Below are positions 22,556 to 35,356 of a DNA stretch of 64,000 nt, piece by piece; the stretch's first letter is position 1; every line of letters begins with the position of its first letter. The notes beneath the pieces are model-generated. The model did not search any database. It was not told the origin of the DNA and saw only the letters and a program-made list of their open reading frames with translations. The stretch is from Plumapathes pennacea (Eukaryota; Cnidaria; Anthozoa; Antipatharia; Myriopathidae): positions 8,125,167 to 8,189,166 of the forward strand of contig OZ038465.1 of assembly GCA_964036295.1 (NCBI GenBank), given 5' to 3'. The position numbers and the translations under genes are program-made.

Positions 22556-24197
22556 GTAAGTATTTTTCATACTAGGTATGTTGTGATTTCAAGTGTATTA
22601 CTATCAACACAGCCCTTCCAGTGGGAAAACTGTCCAGTCAACCATATTATTCACGTAATAGTCTAAAGGTTCACAATCGAGGAAGCTTGGCAGCTTAATG
22701 ACAACGAAATGCATCAATCTTTCAGGAGCAAGCGTTGACTTAAAAATGTTCCTGTAAAAAACTGTCGGGTTTATGATATTTGATTCTTATACTTTTGTTA
22801 ATTTGACGTATTTTGGAGCGAGGTTCCGAATCAATACGACTTATATACTTCGTTCGTTTTGAATGCTGTTATACCTTGCACCTGCCAATATCGTGATCGC
22901 GACTGCATGACAAGTTTCTTGACCTGAAAGCTCTGTTTGTTTACATATGCTCAAGTACATTTCTAGTGACCTTGCTTTGAGCAGTACAATTGAAAATGGA
23001 GAAAGCAGAGATTTGATGGCAGAACGTAGCACTGGCATTCGTGGTTATTTCAAAACAGAAGGGTCGCTTTTTCGTATCTTTAATATTACTTTACACTTAC
23101 TGGCACTTGAAAGATTCCTAAGAATTTGGTTCATTTTGTGCTTCCCTTTCTCAAGAAAAATTATCGTTACCGAAGAATTGCTTCCTATCTGTGAGTTTCG
23201 ACCTTTTCGTTCAGCCATGTCTTGAACCATAACAAATCAGTATTTTTCTAACTGATCTATTTCAAGAAGTGACTTTCCATCAAGAACTTCGCCATTTTCT
23301 AAGCGACAAATTTCCTAAATGTCTTCGAACGACCGATGTTTTATGACTTTAAGATTTTTCCAAAGACGTCGGCCAGAGAACTGAGAAGATATTGCATACA
23401 CAGTAAAATGTGTCAAATTAATGCCCTGATTCATCTGCATAACACCGAGTCAGTAATAATGAGAGCGGGAACAAGCATTACCTAGCCAGACCTGACAATT
23501 GTTAGATAGCAATTATTGAGCAGCTTTTAAGTTAATTTGCTAAAACCCACAGCCTATCAAGGCGTGATGCCGTGATATTAATTAGTTCCAGACCAAGCCA
23601 AATTATTCTCGATTCCTATCGCAAATTACCACTCTCCTTCGCTAATTACCCTAACCAGTTCTTTGGAAGTTAAGCCCGTTCATTTCGGTCCAATATATAA
23701 TCTGTTTGCCACGCACTCTGACTACTTGAGAACCCATCTATATCAGTTTTTTCTACATATCTGATGTATTTCTCTTGACGTTAGATATACACACATCTAA
23801 AGGATCTAAAGAGTGTCGGTTTTTTTTCTCGATTGTTCTTAATTTTCCTTTGAACTGTTGAGTTTTAAATGTGAATGCAACACAAATTGATGAACGAAAC
23901 CTTACAATAGCCAACACATGTTTATTATTGTTTAAATAATGATCTGTCGGAGCAGCTTTTCATGTCACTTCATTACAAATGACTAAAATCTGATCAGTTT
24001 TAATCCTGGGGTGTTGATGGGGGTGAGGGGTGGGGGATGGGGGGTAAAGGTGGGATAGAGGATGAGGGCACACCCTCTGATAGGTTATACGAAGAGGCTC
24101 TGCCTTGATTTATTTCATTAAGCTCGTGTTTTCTAGAGTGTTTTCTAGATTCAGTTTTTCGCCTTCAAAACACGTCCGTACCTGAAAGTTCATATCC

Positions 24198-24319
24198 AGG
24201 CCTGTTTCAAACGTCGAACTTCACATGCGTCCAATACAGTGTAAATTAGCTGAAACAATAAATTTTGCTCGTTTGCATTGTATTCGACGCATGTAAAGTT
24301 CGACGTTTGAAACAGGCCT
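24198..24319. mobile_element. 122-bp hairpin MITE, AGGCCTGTTTCAAACGTCGA arms
   Basis: Left arm AGGCCTGTTTCAAACGTCGA continues with ACTTCACATGCGTCCAATAC; the right arm is its reverse complement with two or three mismatches, ending TTTGAAACAGGCCT. The central spacer is about 40 bp. No coding content. No clear target duplication was seen in the flanks. Confidence 0.8.
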
Positions 24320-24781
24320 AACGCTACGTTTTGGCCGAAACAGTCCACTTGCAAAGGTCCTAGCCAATCAGTGGCAATCATACTCGATAACTATGGGTGT
24401 TTTTGGTAATGATGTCATCGGTCACGGCTAGGAGATCAGTTGCAAAGAAAGTTCCAAAAAGTCCCAGAATGTGATATTATCTACATCACAAATTACTTCA
24501 TTTTCGAAAAAAATAACCGATTCTATTAGCGCTGATGTATTAAAAATTGCCTTGAAACTGATTACATCACCTATTATGACCGCCTAAAAGGATCGAGGTT
24601 TATAGGCATAATGAATACCGAAAATCACGTCGAGCCTTTCAATGATAAATAATCTGACTCCAAAAGTAAAACAAAAAATATCAAAGATTGAAACAATGTG
24701 TTTGCTCGGACGACGGTCTGAGGTTCAAATCATTTCAGCCACAACTACATATTCACCTTACGGCGCTCATCATACCTTTAA

Positions 24782-24981
24782 CCCATTCACTCCCAAGAGT
24801 GTTCAACTTCAACTTTCTCCTTCCCTTTTTTACCAAAAATATATCATACAGTTAGGAGAACTTCGCTTTTGATAACTTGCTAAGATAAAAGCTGATTAAA
24901 CTATCAATTGTCACTATGTTCTTCATACCACATTTTCTTCTACAAAGGTTGCCGAGAATCTGCATTTTGAACTTGGAGTGG
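24782..24981. mobile_element. TTAA-type MITE copy (family A), opposite orientation
   Basis: Preceded by TTAA (24778-24781); begins CCCATTCACTCCCAAGAGTG, contains ATATCATACAGTTAGGAGAA and GAATCTGCATTTTGAACTTG, and ends GGAGTG. This is the reverse orientation of 10659-10862. Confidence 0.8.
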
Positions 24982-25403
24982 AACACCAACGCAGACCCTG
25001 ACTAGTTATCTCAGGGACTAACATTCCTTTTAAATTATTTGTCTCACAAGTACGGTGTCAAAAGATTGCTAAAAGCTGAAAAAGCCTTCAGCATTTTTCA
25101 AAAAGTTTTTAGCTACATTTTCGACTCAATCGCCGAATTTTAACTTGTTTCGTCTTTCCTTCCAAACGTAAGTCAATCGGTGTGGAATCGAAAACCGCAA
25201 CTCTCAGGGAGTCTCCAGAAAGCATCTAATTAATACTGAGTGCTAAGAGCCAGACAACTGATATAAGATGGAAACTCAGTTCAACAGTTTATTATCGCTT
25301 GGACGACTGAAAGAAATTCTGGATTTGATAATTTGTATCGATACAACAAGATTATCGTATTGCGCGCGGTAAGTTTACCAGTGTTTTTTGGGGGAGAAAC
25401 AGA

Positions 25404-25500
25404 TTTACCCCTTTCACTCCCAAGAGTGATTAACTTCAATATTTTTAGCTTTTTCACTGTTTCTCACCAAAAATATTTCATACAGTATGGCGAACTTGGC
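25404..25500. mobile_element. TTAA-type MITE fragment (family A)
   Basis: Begins ACCCCTTTCACTCCCAAGAG, continues TGATTAACTTCAAT and reaches CATACAGTATGGCGAACTTG, then loses similarity. A truncated copy, about half the length of the family. Confidence 0.7.
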
Positions 25501-26039
25501 ATTCAACTGCTATCAATTTTCACTCGTACATTTTGCATGTCCTTATTTCTTTCAGAACGGAATTTCGACCTGGGTCAGTTGTTCTTATCAGTCCTCGTCG
25601 TCTTTTGCAGCAACTCTTTGCACAGTAGGTATGAGTCGGATTTTTGTTCTACGCGTTTTGGACTGCAATTATTAATGTAGTCAAGTTCAACAGAAGATCA
25701 TGATTATGTTCCAAGCCTTTACCGAGAGATTATACCAGGGTTGTCCTTCGAAAAGGCCAACGCGGAGCATTAAAGTGTAATATAATACACTGCTAGTACA
25801 ACACATGCAGTCAACCTGAAGGTACTTATATATGTTTTTGTGCTTCTTTACTTCTCATTGTCTTTCCCTTTCTTCCTTGAGTGGATAAACGTACATGCAC
25901 GCAAGTGTTATAGACGGCCAAGGTTGTAAACTGATAATACCTGGTGTGTGTTATTTTTTTTTTTTTTTTTTTTTTTTGAGGAAAGTATATCTACCTGTTG
26001 CCTTCCTAATAAGGTTCATCTTTGGTTTTCTTATAGTTC

Positions 26040-29000
26040 ATGTGCCTTATGGAGCTCTATATCTCAGCATGGCGAAACATAACCATCTTGATTATTTTTA
26101 CCGTGGTGGTAAATTTGGGAGGTAGGATATATCTCTGTTAAACGGACATAAAATATTTCACATTCTGAAGAAACTTAAAGAAAACTGATCTGTACAAGCT
26201 CTCTGTATCCAATTTTTGACATTTTAGACAAGCGGGAGCGAGAAATAAGAGCAAATCATCGACTAACACTTAACGCTTTCTAAATAGAGGAGGTTCAAAC
26301 CATGCGTAGTTTTCCTGCTATATATTCAAAATTATACGTTTACAATCAAATCCACAATTCACTGTACAGAACTATGCATGTCAACTGTCCAGTGTGATTT
26401 TTAACCAAACATATGAATTTTGGCAGAGAAATCCTTGTTACTGGGTGGTGAAATGATTCGTGAAAATTGGCCTTTTTTGAGATTTATATACCGCATTGAT
26501 TGGAAAACCATACAGAATGCACACCGTTGTGCAAGACCTAACCGCTGATGTTTGAGTAGCTTTAATAAACTTTACGTCCATAGTAAATGCGTGGAGGCAG
26601 CGTGACCGTTTAGGTTAGGGCGCCGAACTTGAAATCCAGAGGTCCCAGGTTCAAGTCCCGCTCTGAGCACTAACTGAATTTGTGACACGGTAGCCCCGCG
26701 TTCAAATCCTCGGCCACGTTATGTAAATAGCCAACTGGTTAGCCTTCGACCAGTTGGGATTTTTAACAGATTTACGTTGAGTTTAAAACACGGCCCCACC
26801 AGCTCTGCTGAATTACTTACCGTGTATAAATAAAGACACTTTACTTTACTTTTACTTTAATCAACTTGTGGTTCTCCCTTGGCAGAAACACATACGGTCA
26901 CTAGTCCGGAAGCAAGACTGATCAAAGATCTGCTGAAAAATTACACGAAAGAAGCGCGGCCGGTTAAAGATCCCACAGTTCCCACCAATGTCTCGTTTGG
27001 AGTGGTAATCGTACAACTTGTGAACGTGGTAAGCAAACGTACACGTGACATAAAAACGCCCAAGAAACAACCTCATTCCCAGGCTCCTTCATCTCCCGGC
27101 CTTCGGCGGCGGGGGCGGGGAGATTAAAGAGCCTAGGAACAAGGTTGCCCAAGAGAGTGGTAGTTGTGTCTTTTAAAACTCGATGGATGCAAAAAGTAAT
27201 ACCACAACTTGAAAGGACACGTTTTTAAACGTACTAGAATCTTGATACTCCCATGACTGCAAGCCAGTATGAATCGAATGCTTCGGCTGGTTCCAGGCCG
27301 AGCCCTTATGCTAGTTCCACTGCTCTTTCAGACCAGTTGAAGATCGTGTAAATGAGAGTATTTTCTTGTCTATTGCTTTGATTGGTTACTATATGTACCC
27401 TTTAATAGCTTCATGAAAGCATGAAAAGGGCCCGGTATTTTTTAATTGTCATCTGCCGCTCTTTGTGGCCCAATTTTGTTGTTGAGAAAGTGTCCGTTTT
27501 TTTGCTGTAATTAGACTTAAACGTTCTCATTCTCCTGATAACTTTCTCTCTCAGAACGACCGAGGTCAGATGATAACAACCAACATATGGGTTAGACAGG
27601 TAAGAAATAAATAGCATAAAACACTATGGTATTCTTTTTTAGCCGAGCAGCAATAATGTCACAAAGTCCACCAGAGTCTATCAGATACTGAAAATTTGAC
27701 CTATAGAGAAAACTATTTTGAGATGGGCCAAAACGGCATATTCGGGAGTCGAAAACTAAATTTAAACCAGTTTTATCCGTTTCCGTAAATGTAAACCGGT
27801 CTGGACCTCTCTATATTGCGCTGTGTGCTTATTTATCCCTGTTTGTCACACAATTGCATTGTTGCCATTATTCAGGTGTGGAACAATCAGCTGCTTACCT
27901 GGGACCCCGCACACTACGATGGCGTCAAGGCTGTCAGAATGGACCCTACTCTCGTATGGATTCCCGACATTGTGCTGTACAACAGGTGACAAAAAAAAAA
28001 AAAAAAAAAGTGAGAAATAGAACCGATCTTTTCCTTTCCTTCCCTCTCTATCCTGAGAAAATCTGTAAATGACACAAGGATGTGTTTTGTTCCAGATTTT
28101 TTAGCGTTTGAATCCATGTATCATAGAGCTGCCGGCGCCAGATGACTTTAATAAAACCTGAAAACCTAAGTAATCACACAGCCAATCAAAGAGACTTTAT
28201 GAAACACTTTGAGCTAATCAGAGGCCAAAGTAATCTGTTTTTGCAACTGATTGGCCGATAGTGCTGCCACACTTGTTTGGTAAAATCTAGTTTGGTGAAA
28301 CTTGCCTGGTAAAAGTTGCATTTGAAAGCTGTTGACTTTAGATTTTGCAAGTCTACATATGTTTTGATGCTCTTTCTATCGTATTCTCAAACATGGTTCA
28401 TTTTTGGGTCACGTGATCTACTGTTGCAGTGCGGACAACCAGTTCAGCGGAGGTACGGAGAAGTATAAGACTCCAGTAATAGTGCAGTACAACGGAACCA
28501 ACAAGTGGTTCTGCCCCGCCTCATTTCTCAGCACCTGCAAGATTGACGTGACTTACTTCCCGTTTGATCAGCAAAGGTGTACAATGAAGTTTGGATCATG
28601 GACGTATGATGTACGTACACCACATTTTTTTGCCTAAATCTATTACCGCGTAAGCTTCTACAGTAAATTGTACGCAGATGATATTTATGGACTGATTTTC
28701 CTGTCGCTATCATCAATCTTATTACGTCACACAGTTTAATAGTTGTTCTATAATTTAAGTTTACTGTTCAATTCTTGAGGTAGTTTACAAATATGAGCTT
28801 GAATAGTATAATCGTATCTTACACAGCTTTTGCGATTGGGGCTAACGTATTTCACACTTTCACTTCCAAGAATGATCAACTCAATTTTCTCTTCCAGTTT
28901 TTCACAAAAGACAGATCATACAGTATGGAACGTGGTTTTTCACAGCTTGATTAGTGGACAGCTGATTAAATTATCAGTACTCACTACATCACATCATTTC

Positions 29001-30940
29001 ATCAAAAGAAACTAATCTCATGCTCAAACAAGTCGGATGGAAGTAGATTGTTATTCATCTTTCGACTTTCGGGGACCCCAAAAATGGCGGAACCAAGGAT
29101 TATTGGTCTGAAAGGACTGTGTTTGAGAGGTTCTCTTTAATAGAGCCGTTTTCGGATGACTGTCGAAAACCAAAACCAAAGTAATTACACAGGCCAATCA
29201 CAGAGACTGAGAAAAAACAGTTCAGCCAATTCGAAGCCAAAGTAATTTGCGTTTGGTCTTGCGTTTGGTTTTACTTTCCAATCAACATTGCGAGTACACG
29301 CCATCGCTTGCGTGAGAAGTTTTTGGTTTTGGTTTTGTTCCTGATTAGCTGAGCATGCTGACAAACTCGTGTAGACCAATCCGAAAGCGAAGCAAACGCA
29401 AAACCAAAACAGTCACACAATTACTTTCGACAGTCATCCGAAAACCACTCTAAGGGCTAAGTAGTTAACATATGTTAATTGCATTACGTAGGTGACTGAA
29501 CTGAACATGGTAGTGGAATCCGGAAACATGACATCAGGGTACGTCAAGAGCGCCGAGTGGGACTTGCTGGGGACTGACAAGGCGCGTAACAGCAAGAAGT
29601 ACCCTTGCTGCGAGAACAATCTAACTGACGTCACTGTCACTATCAAAATCCAGAGGAAACCGCTGTTCTACATCTTCAATCTGATCATACCATGCGCGCT
29701 CATCCTGTCCATGATCCTCTTGGGGTTTTTCCTCCCACCCGAGTCAGGCGAGCGGATAACTCTCAGTATCACTATACTGCTGGCCATGGCCGTGTTCCTG
29801 CAGCTGGTGGGAGAGGCCTTGCCTCGCAACTCTGAAAATGTTCCGCTGCTCGGAAGTTTTTACATCACTATCATGGCCGAGATTGCCGTTTCGTTAATTC
29901 TCACTTGCTGGGTTTTGAACGTGCATTACCATGGCACAGGTAAAAGACGTACGATAGTTGCAACTATTATTTTAAATATATAGATGATATAGATATATAC
30001 GCGAGGGTATGATTTTATCTTTGAGAAGAAAATAAATTATATTCACCATGACAAATTTTTCAAAAAGTTCGTGTTTTTATCAGTAGCCATGGCAACAACA
30101 TATTGATAAGTGAAAGGTAAAACTGATAATTATCTTGTATGAGTGATGAAAATATCACACTCTACACCTTCGAAAAAACATTTTCGTCGTATCTGAAAAT
30201 CAAAACATTGCTGTATATTAGGCAAAATAGCCCGTCTTTTACTTAAGTATTTTTTTCGATTTGCAGTACAAAATTTCGGCTACAGAATACAAAAAACGGA
30301 TAACTAACCGAAGAGAACTGCACAAGAAGAGCGAGACCTATGACATTTATTTACAATATAATTGCCATACGTTTGACTTACGACCGACTCACCAACATAT
30401 CAATGAAGATCTGTTTTGCTTATCAACTTGAAAACAGGCAGCACAACACAAAGCGTTCCGCTCTGGGCACAAATCATTGTCCTACAATGGCTCGGTTACT
30501 TGTTGTGCGTTCGTCGACCAGACGGCTCGCGTCCAAACAACCCGGAGAACAAGTACCCGGAAGAAAACAGCAAAGCTACGCTGCCGCCGCTCGGCGTTGA
30601 GTGGCCGGAATCCTTCTCCCCCTCGGCCAACTGCCACTGCAGCCGGTGTACGAGCGCCAGGGGAGGGGTGCCTACCAGAGTCGAGGTGAGATATCCCGGC
30701 ACTTCCTCCTCAGTGGACGCGGTGGATATGAGGCAGCGCTTGGTACCGGATCCAAAATTTGTGGAGGACATCAGCGACATAGCCATTGACATCAGGAACC
30801 GTGGAAAAGTGGAGAGGAATCAGCAAGACTGGAGGTACTTCGCCAATGTGATGGACAGGTTCTTCTTCTGGGTCTATATGTTTATCATAATGGTGTCTAC
30901 GCTGTCAATCTTTGTGAGGAGAACTGATGGGGATGCATAG
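26040..30940 (+). CDS. Nicotinic acetylcholine receptor alpha-type subunit (receptor gene 1)
   Basis: Seven exons in phase: 26040-26121, 26886-27028, 27555-27599, 27876-27985, 28430-28610, 29492-29939, 30438-30940; 503 aa. Order: signal peptide ([15 protein letters not shown]), extracellular domain with loop D NIWVRQ, loop [10 protein letters not shown], Cys-loop from C163 to C177 ([12 protein letters not shown] between), loop B GSWTYD, loop C YPCCEN (C226-C227), then M1-M3, a cytoplasmic loop of about 110 aa, and M4 ending [11 protein letters not shown]. Paired loop-C cysteines mark an alpha-type subunit. M2 ([17 protein letters not shown]) keeps the -1' Glu and 9' Leu of cation channels. 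Known family role: pentameric cell-surface channel. The ligand here is inferred; the second loop-C tyrosine is a Leu. A paralogue lies 4.4 kb downstream. Confidence 0.93.
26591..26858 (+). mobile_element. tRNA-derived SINE
   Basis: The head resembles a tRNA: GTGGAGGCAGCGTGACC, TTAGGTTAGGGCGC and a B box GGTTCAAGTCC at 26648-26658 with a GAAATC anticodon region. A second B-box-like GCGTTCAAATCCT follows at about 26699, so the head may be dimeric. The tail contains CCCCACCAGCTCTGCTGAAT, ACTTACCGTGTATAAATAAAG and a TTTACTTTAC run. Tail fragments recur at 13109-13170 and 37089-37131. It lies in intron 1 of receptor gene 1. Confidence 0.7.
27068..27147. mobile_element. 80-bp hairpin element, CAACCTC ends, 9-bp target duplication (family C)
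   Basis: Begins CAACCTCATTCCCAGGCTC and ends GAGCCTAGGAACAAGGTTG, inverted repeats with a few mismatches. Flanked by CCCAAGAAA (27059-27067) and CCCAAGAGA (27148-27156), a 9-bp target duplication with one change. It lies just downstream of the exon 2 donor of receptor gene 1. Other copies: 37556-38713 and 42770-42839. Confidence 0.85.
28852..29010. mobile_element. TTAA-type MITE copy (family A), decayed
   Basis: Contains CACTTTCACTTCCAAGAATG, TCAACTCAATTTTCTCTTCC, GATCATACAGTATGGAACGT and AGCTGATTAAATTATCAGTA, matching the reverse orientation of the family. The right end is lost. In the intron between exons 5 and 6 of receptor gene 1. Confidence 0.65.
29141..29453. mobile_element. MITE with GTTTTCGGATGACTGTCGAAA termini
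   Basis: The left end TAGAGCCGTTTTCGGATGAC then TGTCGAAA is mirrored by TTTCGACAGTCATCCGAAAA then CCACTCTAA at the right. The interior carries several CCAATCA-containing words and GGTTTTGGTTTTG runs. No coding potential. In the intron between exons 5 and 6 of receptor gene 1; related words recur near 40510-40703. Confidence 0.75.
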
Positions 30941-33900
30941 ATAGCAGCCCCTTCACAGTTGTCAAGGTAGTTGACGTATTGAGCTTATGCACGTGCGTGA
31001 AAGCTTTTCTTGTGCAGGGCCATCATATCAGGTCTTTAGTGCCCCAAGTATCGAGTTTCGATCAAGCAGATCCGTTTAACGTGGCAGTTGACAGCACTGT
31101 AAATACAGTGTACAGCACGATTTATGAGGCTCTCCGAGGTTTGAACTTAATTGCAAAGTAATTGGCTTTTTGCCAGAAGGAGGCTGATGATTGATATACG
31201 TAAAGTTCGGGGAATATTTACCACAAGTATATTAAGCGTACAGAGTGGCTATTAAATTAACTGTCGAAAGCGAATTTTCTGATTGCTTTGGTTTTGAATT
31301 TGTTGGGTTTTTCCTGTGGTCAATGGAAGAAGAAAGAAAAGAAAGAATAAAAAAATCAATTGTCTTCTGCACCAATCACAAATCAATTTGGTTACTGGTT
31401 GGGTGAGAATGTTTTCTTACAGTTTCTGTGATTGGCACTTTACCCTTTGAAAGCCAATCGAAACTGCCGTTCCATTATGAAGAAACATTCAGCTTGTTTT
31501 GACTGTAGGCCTTACAAACGCTTGATTAAAACAAATAGATCGACTTGTAGAAGGGTACCATATTTACCTAAAAGTGACCAGCGGAATTAGCCTGCCCAAT
31601 TGGAAATCCTTCGGTTTTACCGAGAAAAAGTATTTCCCAAAAGTAGCCATGTGATTCTTTTAATTTTGCGTATCCCATGCGCTTTTTAATTAGTCGAAGA
31701 GGAAGTTTTTAAAATTATTCCACATAACCAAAAGCACTTGAAGTTAGCTGGCTGGTTATACAAGCAAATGCATGGCATGTGATCAATTAACTTTGTAAAA
31801 ATTGAACATAACATAACGTAATACTGAGGCTTGTCGAAATGCGTACTAAGATAATTATTATTATATTATAACATAGTTATACTGCGAATTCTTCTATGGA
31901 ATGGAAATATTATAGAAATTATAGGAATCTTCCTGAAACATGATTTGGAAACAGATCTTGTAGTTTGTAATCCTTATTTGATCCATAATATGTACAAGAG
32001 GCCCCAAAGTTTCCAGTGATTAGTATAAAACGCGATAGCCGTCCGCGGTTTTTCTTAATATAGGTTTCACACTAGATCTCGTTTCAGTTGAAACTGAGAC
32101 AGCAGGCATCTCGGAAATGGCCTATTATTAGACTCTGATTAACTTTGTCCATCCTTGAGCCTGTATTATGTGTTGTCCTTGTAAATATGAGACATAAATT
32201 AAAATATCTGAAATATGAACTCGCACTAGATTTTTAAATAGTTCCTTATACTCACGGGAAGTAGGTAGTGACGCACCTTGTGAACAACTATCTTCAGTAG
32301 TCAGAACATGCAAACAATACATGGCCATGGCCTGTTGCGTGCCCGCGCTTAAGTCGTCCTGCGGTATTTTACAGTACATGTAGTACACAATGGAGACGAG
32401 CGAACTTGAGTCCGGGACTTGAGGCGCCCTATGCAGTAGTAAACGGGTCTCAGTGAAGGTTCGTTGTAGAGTTCTCCTTTTTAAATTTCAACCAGTCAAG
32501 CTAATACTTCAAAAGTACTTTTTACTTGAAAGTACTTTTGAAAAATTGTCTAAAGTGTTCATAACATTAACAAAATATCAAATACCGCCGAGACGGGAGA
32601 TAGTATTCGCGAACGTTTACTTTAAAAGCTGATTGCTGTCAAGACGTAAAACTTAAATATTGCCTAAGACAACTGTTTCGACGAACAGACCGATGGAGTA
32701 TGTTACGCGTTGCTTAGATTCTCGATTTATCCGAGAGCTTGGGAACAAGGATACCCATGATGCTGTTCAGCACGCCATATGCGCAACGCACCGAGCACTT
32801 TTCACCGAATAAAATTTGAGTACTGTGCTACAAATGGGTTTACGGAATTGAAAAAAAAGTAGTAGCTAGGTGCTGTGAGAGTCATCGAGTCACGGATTGT
32901 CACCGCATGCCCTCCAACATACTGACTGCTTACAGATAACAATGAACAGCAAAAATGAATAAAAACAAATCGTACACCACTACTACCAAACGGGAATAAT
33001 GGTAAAATGACAACTTCAGACTTTATGAAAAGGGAAACCAGTTTTAGCGGGATCTGTGAGAAAGCATTACGTTTTTATTGGGCCGTTGGATAATTGTTTT
33101 GTTGTTTTGATGAGATTCGCTACTAAGTCGAACTAATTGTATAACCACAAACACCTGCAGGCTGCAATTTTCTGTTTATCTGAACTCATCACGAAGACAA
33201 AGTGTTTAATTGCAGTTGTTAAACTTAGAGACAGCTTTACAAATTTCAAACCAAACAGGCTGAGCATTTCATCTTTCCGTAGATGCGGGACTAGACTTTC
33301 ATCATGCGTTCACAAGTCCTAAGTTAAAGGAGGAGTATGTATCTCGTGTGATTATTGCTGCTTTGTTGTGGATTCAGCCCAAACCACTTTGTTAATATTT
33401 TACGTATGTCCTCTGTTGGTTTGATTGGTTTAGTCGGAATAGTTTGAAAACAGGTCTCGCATATTAAGCAAAGAAAGTCGGAAATTCAAAAACCGAGTTG
33501 AATCTAATGCTCGATCGTCATGGACCGAATGAAAATCGTTTCTTATTCATCTCATTGCCCTCGAGGGGAACCATTGAGTATTGCAAGACAAGCTGAACCA
33601 CCGTCCGGATTGCACCATTTTAATTGGGACGCGTTGGTAACTTAGAACAATACTCAAACACTAATTTCACGCCACTAATTTTGGAGATTTAAAAGGCTTT
33701 GCACTGGATTATTTGAGATTAATTCAGCTACAGCAACCTTTGGATAATTTCGGAAAGTACAAAGCTAACTCCCTAAATGCTTTTCAAAGAAACTGTTTTT
33801 GTTTTTACTGCGCCCCATGGTGTGACTTGTTATTAAATTTTTAAGACCGCCCAATTTGCGGCACACACATATTGATGATTTAACTGGTAAGTTTTTGCCA

Positions 33901-35356
33901 CCTCAGACAAAGTGTTTCAAACACCTCGGTTGGTTCACTGTGCGCATAACACATAACTCAATAAGCGCTGAATATTCCCAGCCAATTTATTCTTTCTTGG
34001 AATCCTAAGGTGAGGTTTGCTTGTTCAACGGGAGGGATATTCTAAGCCTGGTTAACTGTTTTGGAACATAAAAATAGTTAATTGCTTTCGCATTATTCCA
34101 ACAAGGATATTTTTCGATCTTAGTTTATAGGAGAGGATTATGTGTATGTCAGTTCGTTTGATTGGCGGAGTTCATGAAAACCTGGATTTATCTCACAGAA
34201 AAGTACTCTTATCCACCCAAGCACAACTACGAACCTCCAGCCTATATGTGCATAAGGGAAAACTCAATTCACAAAAAACACAAAGATCCAAAAGAAGACC
34301 CGCACATGAGCCGAATTTTATACATATGTTATCGCACCCTCCTTTTTTACCTTTCTTTACACGGTTTTCAAGACTAGTTATCCGAAGTGGCAGACTGCAA
34401 AAGAAATTGAAGTTAAGAAAATAAAATAAAAACATGCAAAATAGTTAGCCGGTCAGTGCCATTAAGACTTCTCCACGGTGATGATTTTCTTTTGTTTATT
34501 TTATTTTGCCTTTCGTCTTTTTTTACTTTATTTTTTATTTTATTTTATTTTTACTAGTATTGTGTAAATTTCTTTCTTGTTTTGCTAGAAAGTTTTCTTT
34601 ATATGCCTCCTTATCAGTTCGGAGACTGTAATAAAATTAAATTCGATAAACAAATTTTGTTCACAAAGTTTGCTGACAAATCGAAAACGATTCACTTGCC
34701 TCCGCACAGCTGCAAATCACGAGTTACGGCTGTTTTGGTTATGACTCATCCTCAAATATTTGCTGACGCCGCCATTGGGCCGCCAGAATAAGCCCGATTC
34801 GGAAACCAATCTTCTCATGCACCGGAAGCTAATTCGTAGTTTGTTATAATATCTTCTAATTTCACGTACCTTAAAATATAAACACATGTTATATTTGAGC
34901 AGAATAGAGTCCCGGGTGTCTAAATCAATAGTTGAATTTATTTTGTTAGTACACAATTCAGTGTACCTTATAGCTGATTGGTTGTCTACTTTTAACGTGA
35001 AACCGATTTTACAAGAGTGTGGCCGAGACATGAAAGTGAACCGTTGTGAGGAGGAGCACGTTTTTGAACTTATTTATAAAGGTGTATTTTTTTCTACTGA
35101 GACTTTCCAGGTTTTTTAGTGTTGCGTAATGACGGGAACACTCTAGAACAAAGATGCAGATTCGACTCACAAGGAGAACCTCAAAATTACTCAAAATAAC
35201 TCGGTAAAAGATACAACTGGAAAATTCTTCCTTCTTACACATTGCATGTAAAACGTATGTAACTAAGCCCCACGCCTTGCTTAAAAATTGAAAATTATTC
35301 GTATTCTCTATATTTCTGACCTCACTCACCGCCGTTATTTTCCAATGCAGGACATC
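30941..35356. other. Intergenic region between the two receptor genes
   Basis: About 4.4 kb, AT-rich. It must hold the 3' end of gene 1 and the promoter of gene 2. No frame here is supported as coding. A donor-like GTAAGTTTTT at 33887 could end a 5' UTR exon joined to the acceptor CCAATGCAG at 35350, but nothing else supports that. Confidence 0.55.

Larger units (their letters stand above)
15037..26039. other. Intergenic region between the Sidekick-like gene and the first receptor gene
   Basis: About 11 kb between divergent genes. No open frame here is supported by homology I recognise or by good splice sites. It should contain both promoters, but I could not assign a TATA box or start. It holds poly-A runs (16327, 17701), a family B MITE (18271-18518), a paired inverted motif (21316-21505), a 122-bp hairpin (24198-24319), family A copies (24782-24981, 25404-25500) and a poly-T run (25949-25977). 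A strong donor at 22556 could end a 5' UTR exon of the receptor gene. Confidence 0.6.

Noticed and set aside
22512-33848. The 11-mer TTTTTAAGACC upstream of both receptor genes, each ~35 nt before a GT donor
   Set aside because: With several kilobases compared on each side, a shared AT-rich 11-mer is expected by chance.
34162-34374. 71-codon Lys/Tyr-rich frame on the plus strand
   Set aside because: No ATG start, no splice support and no family I recognise; treated as chance.
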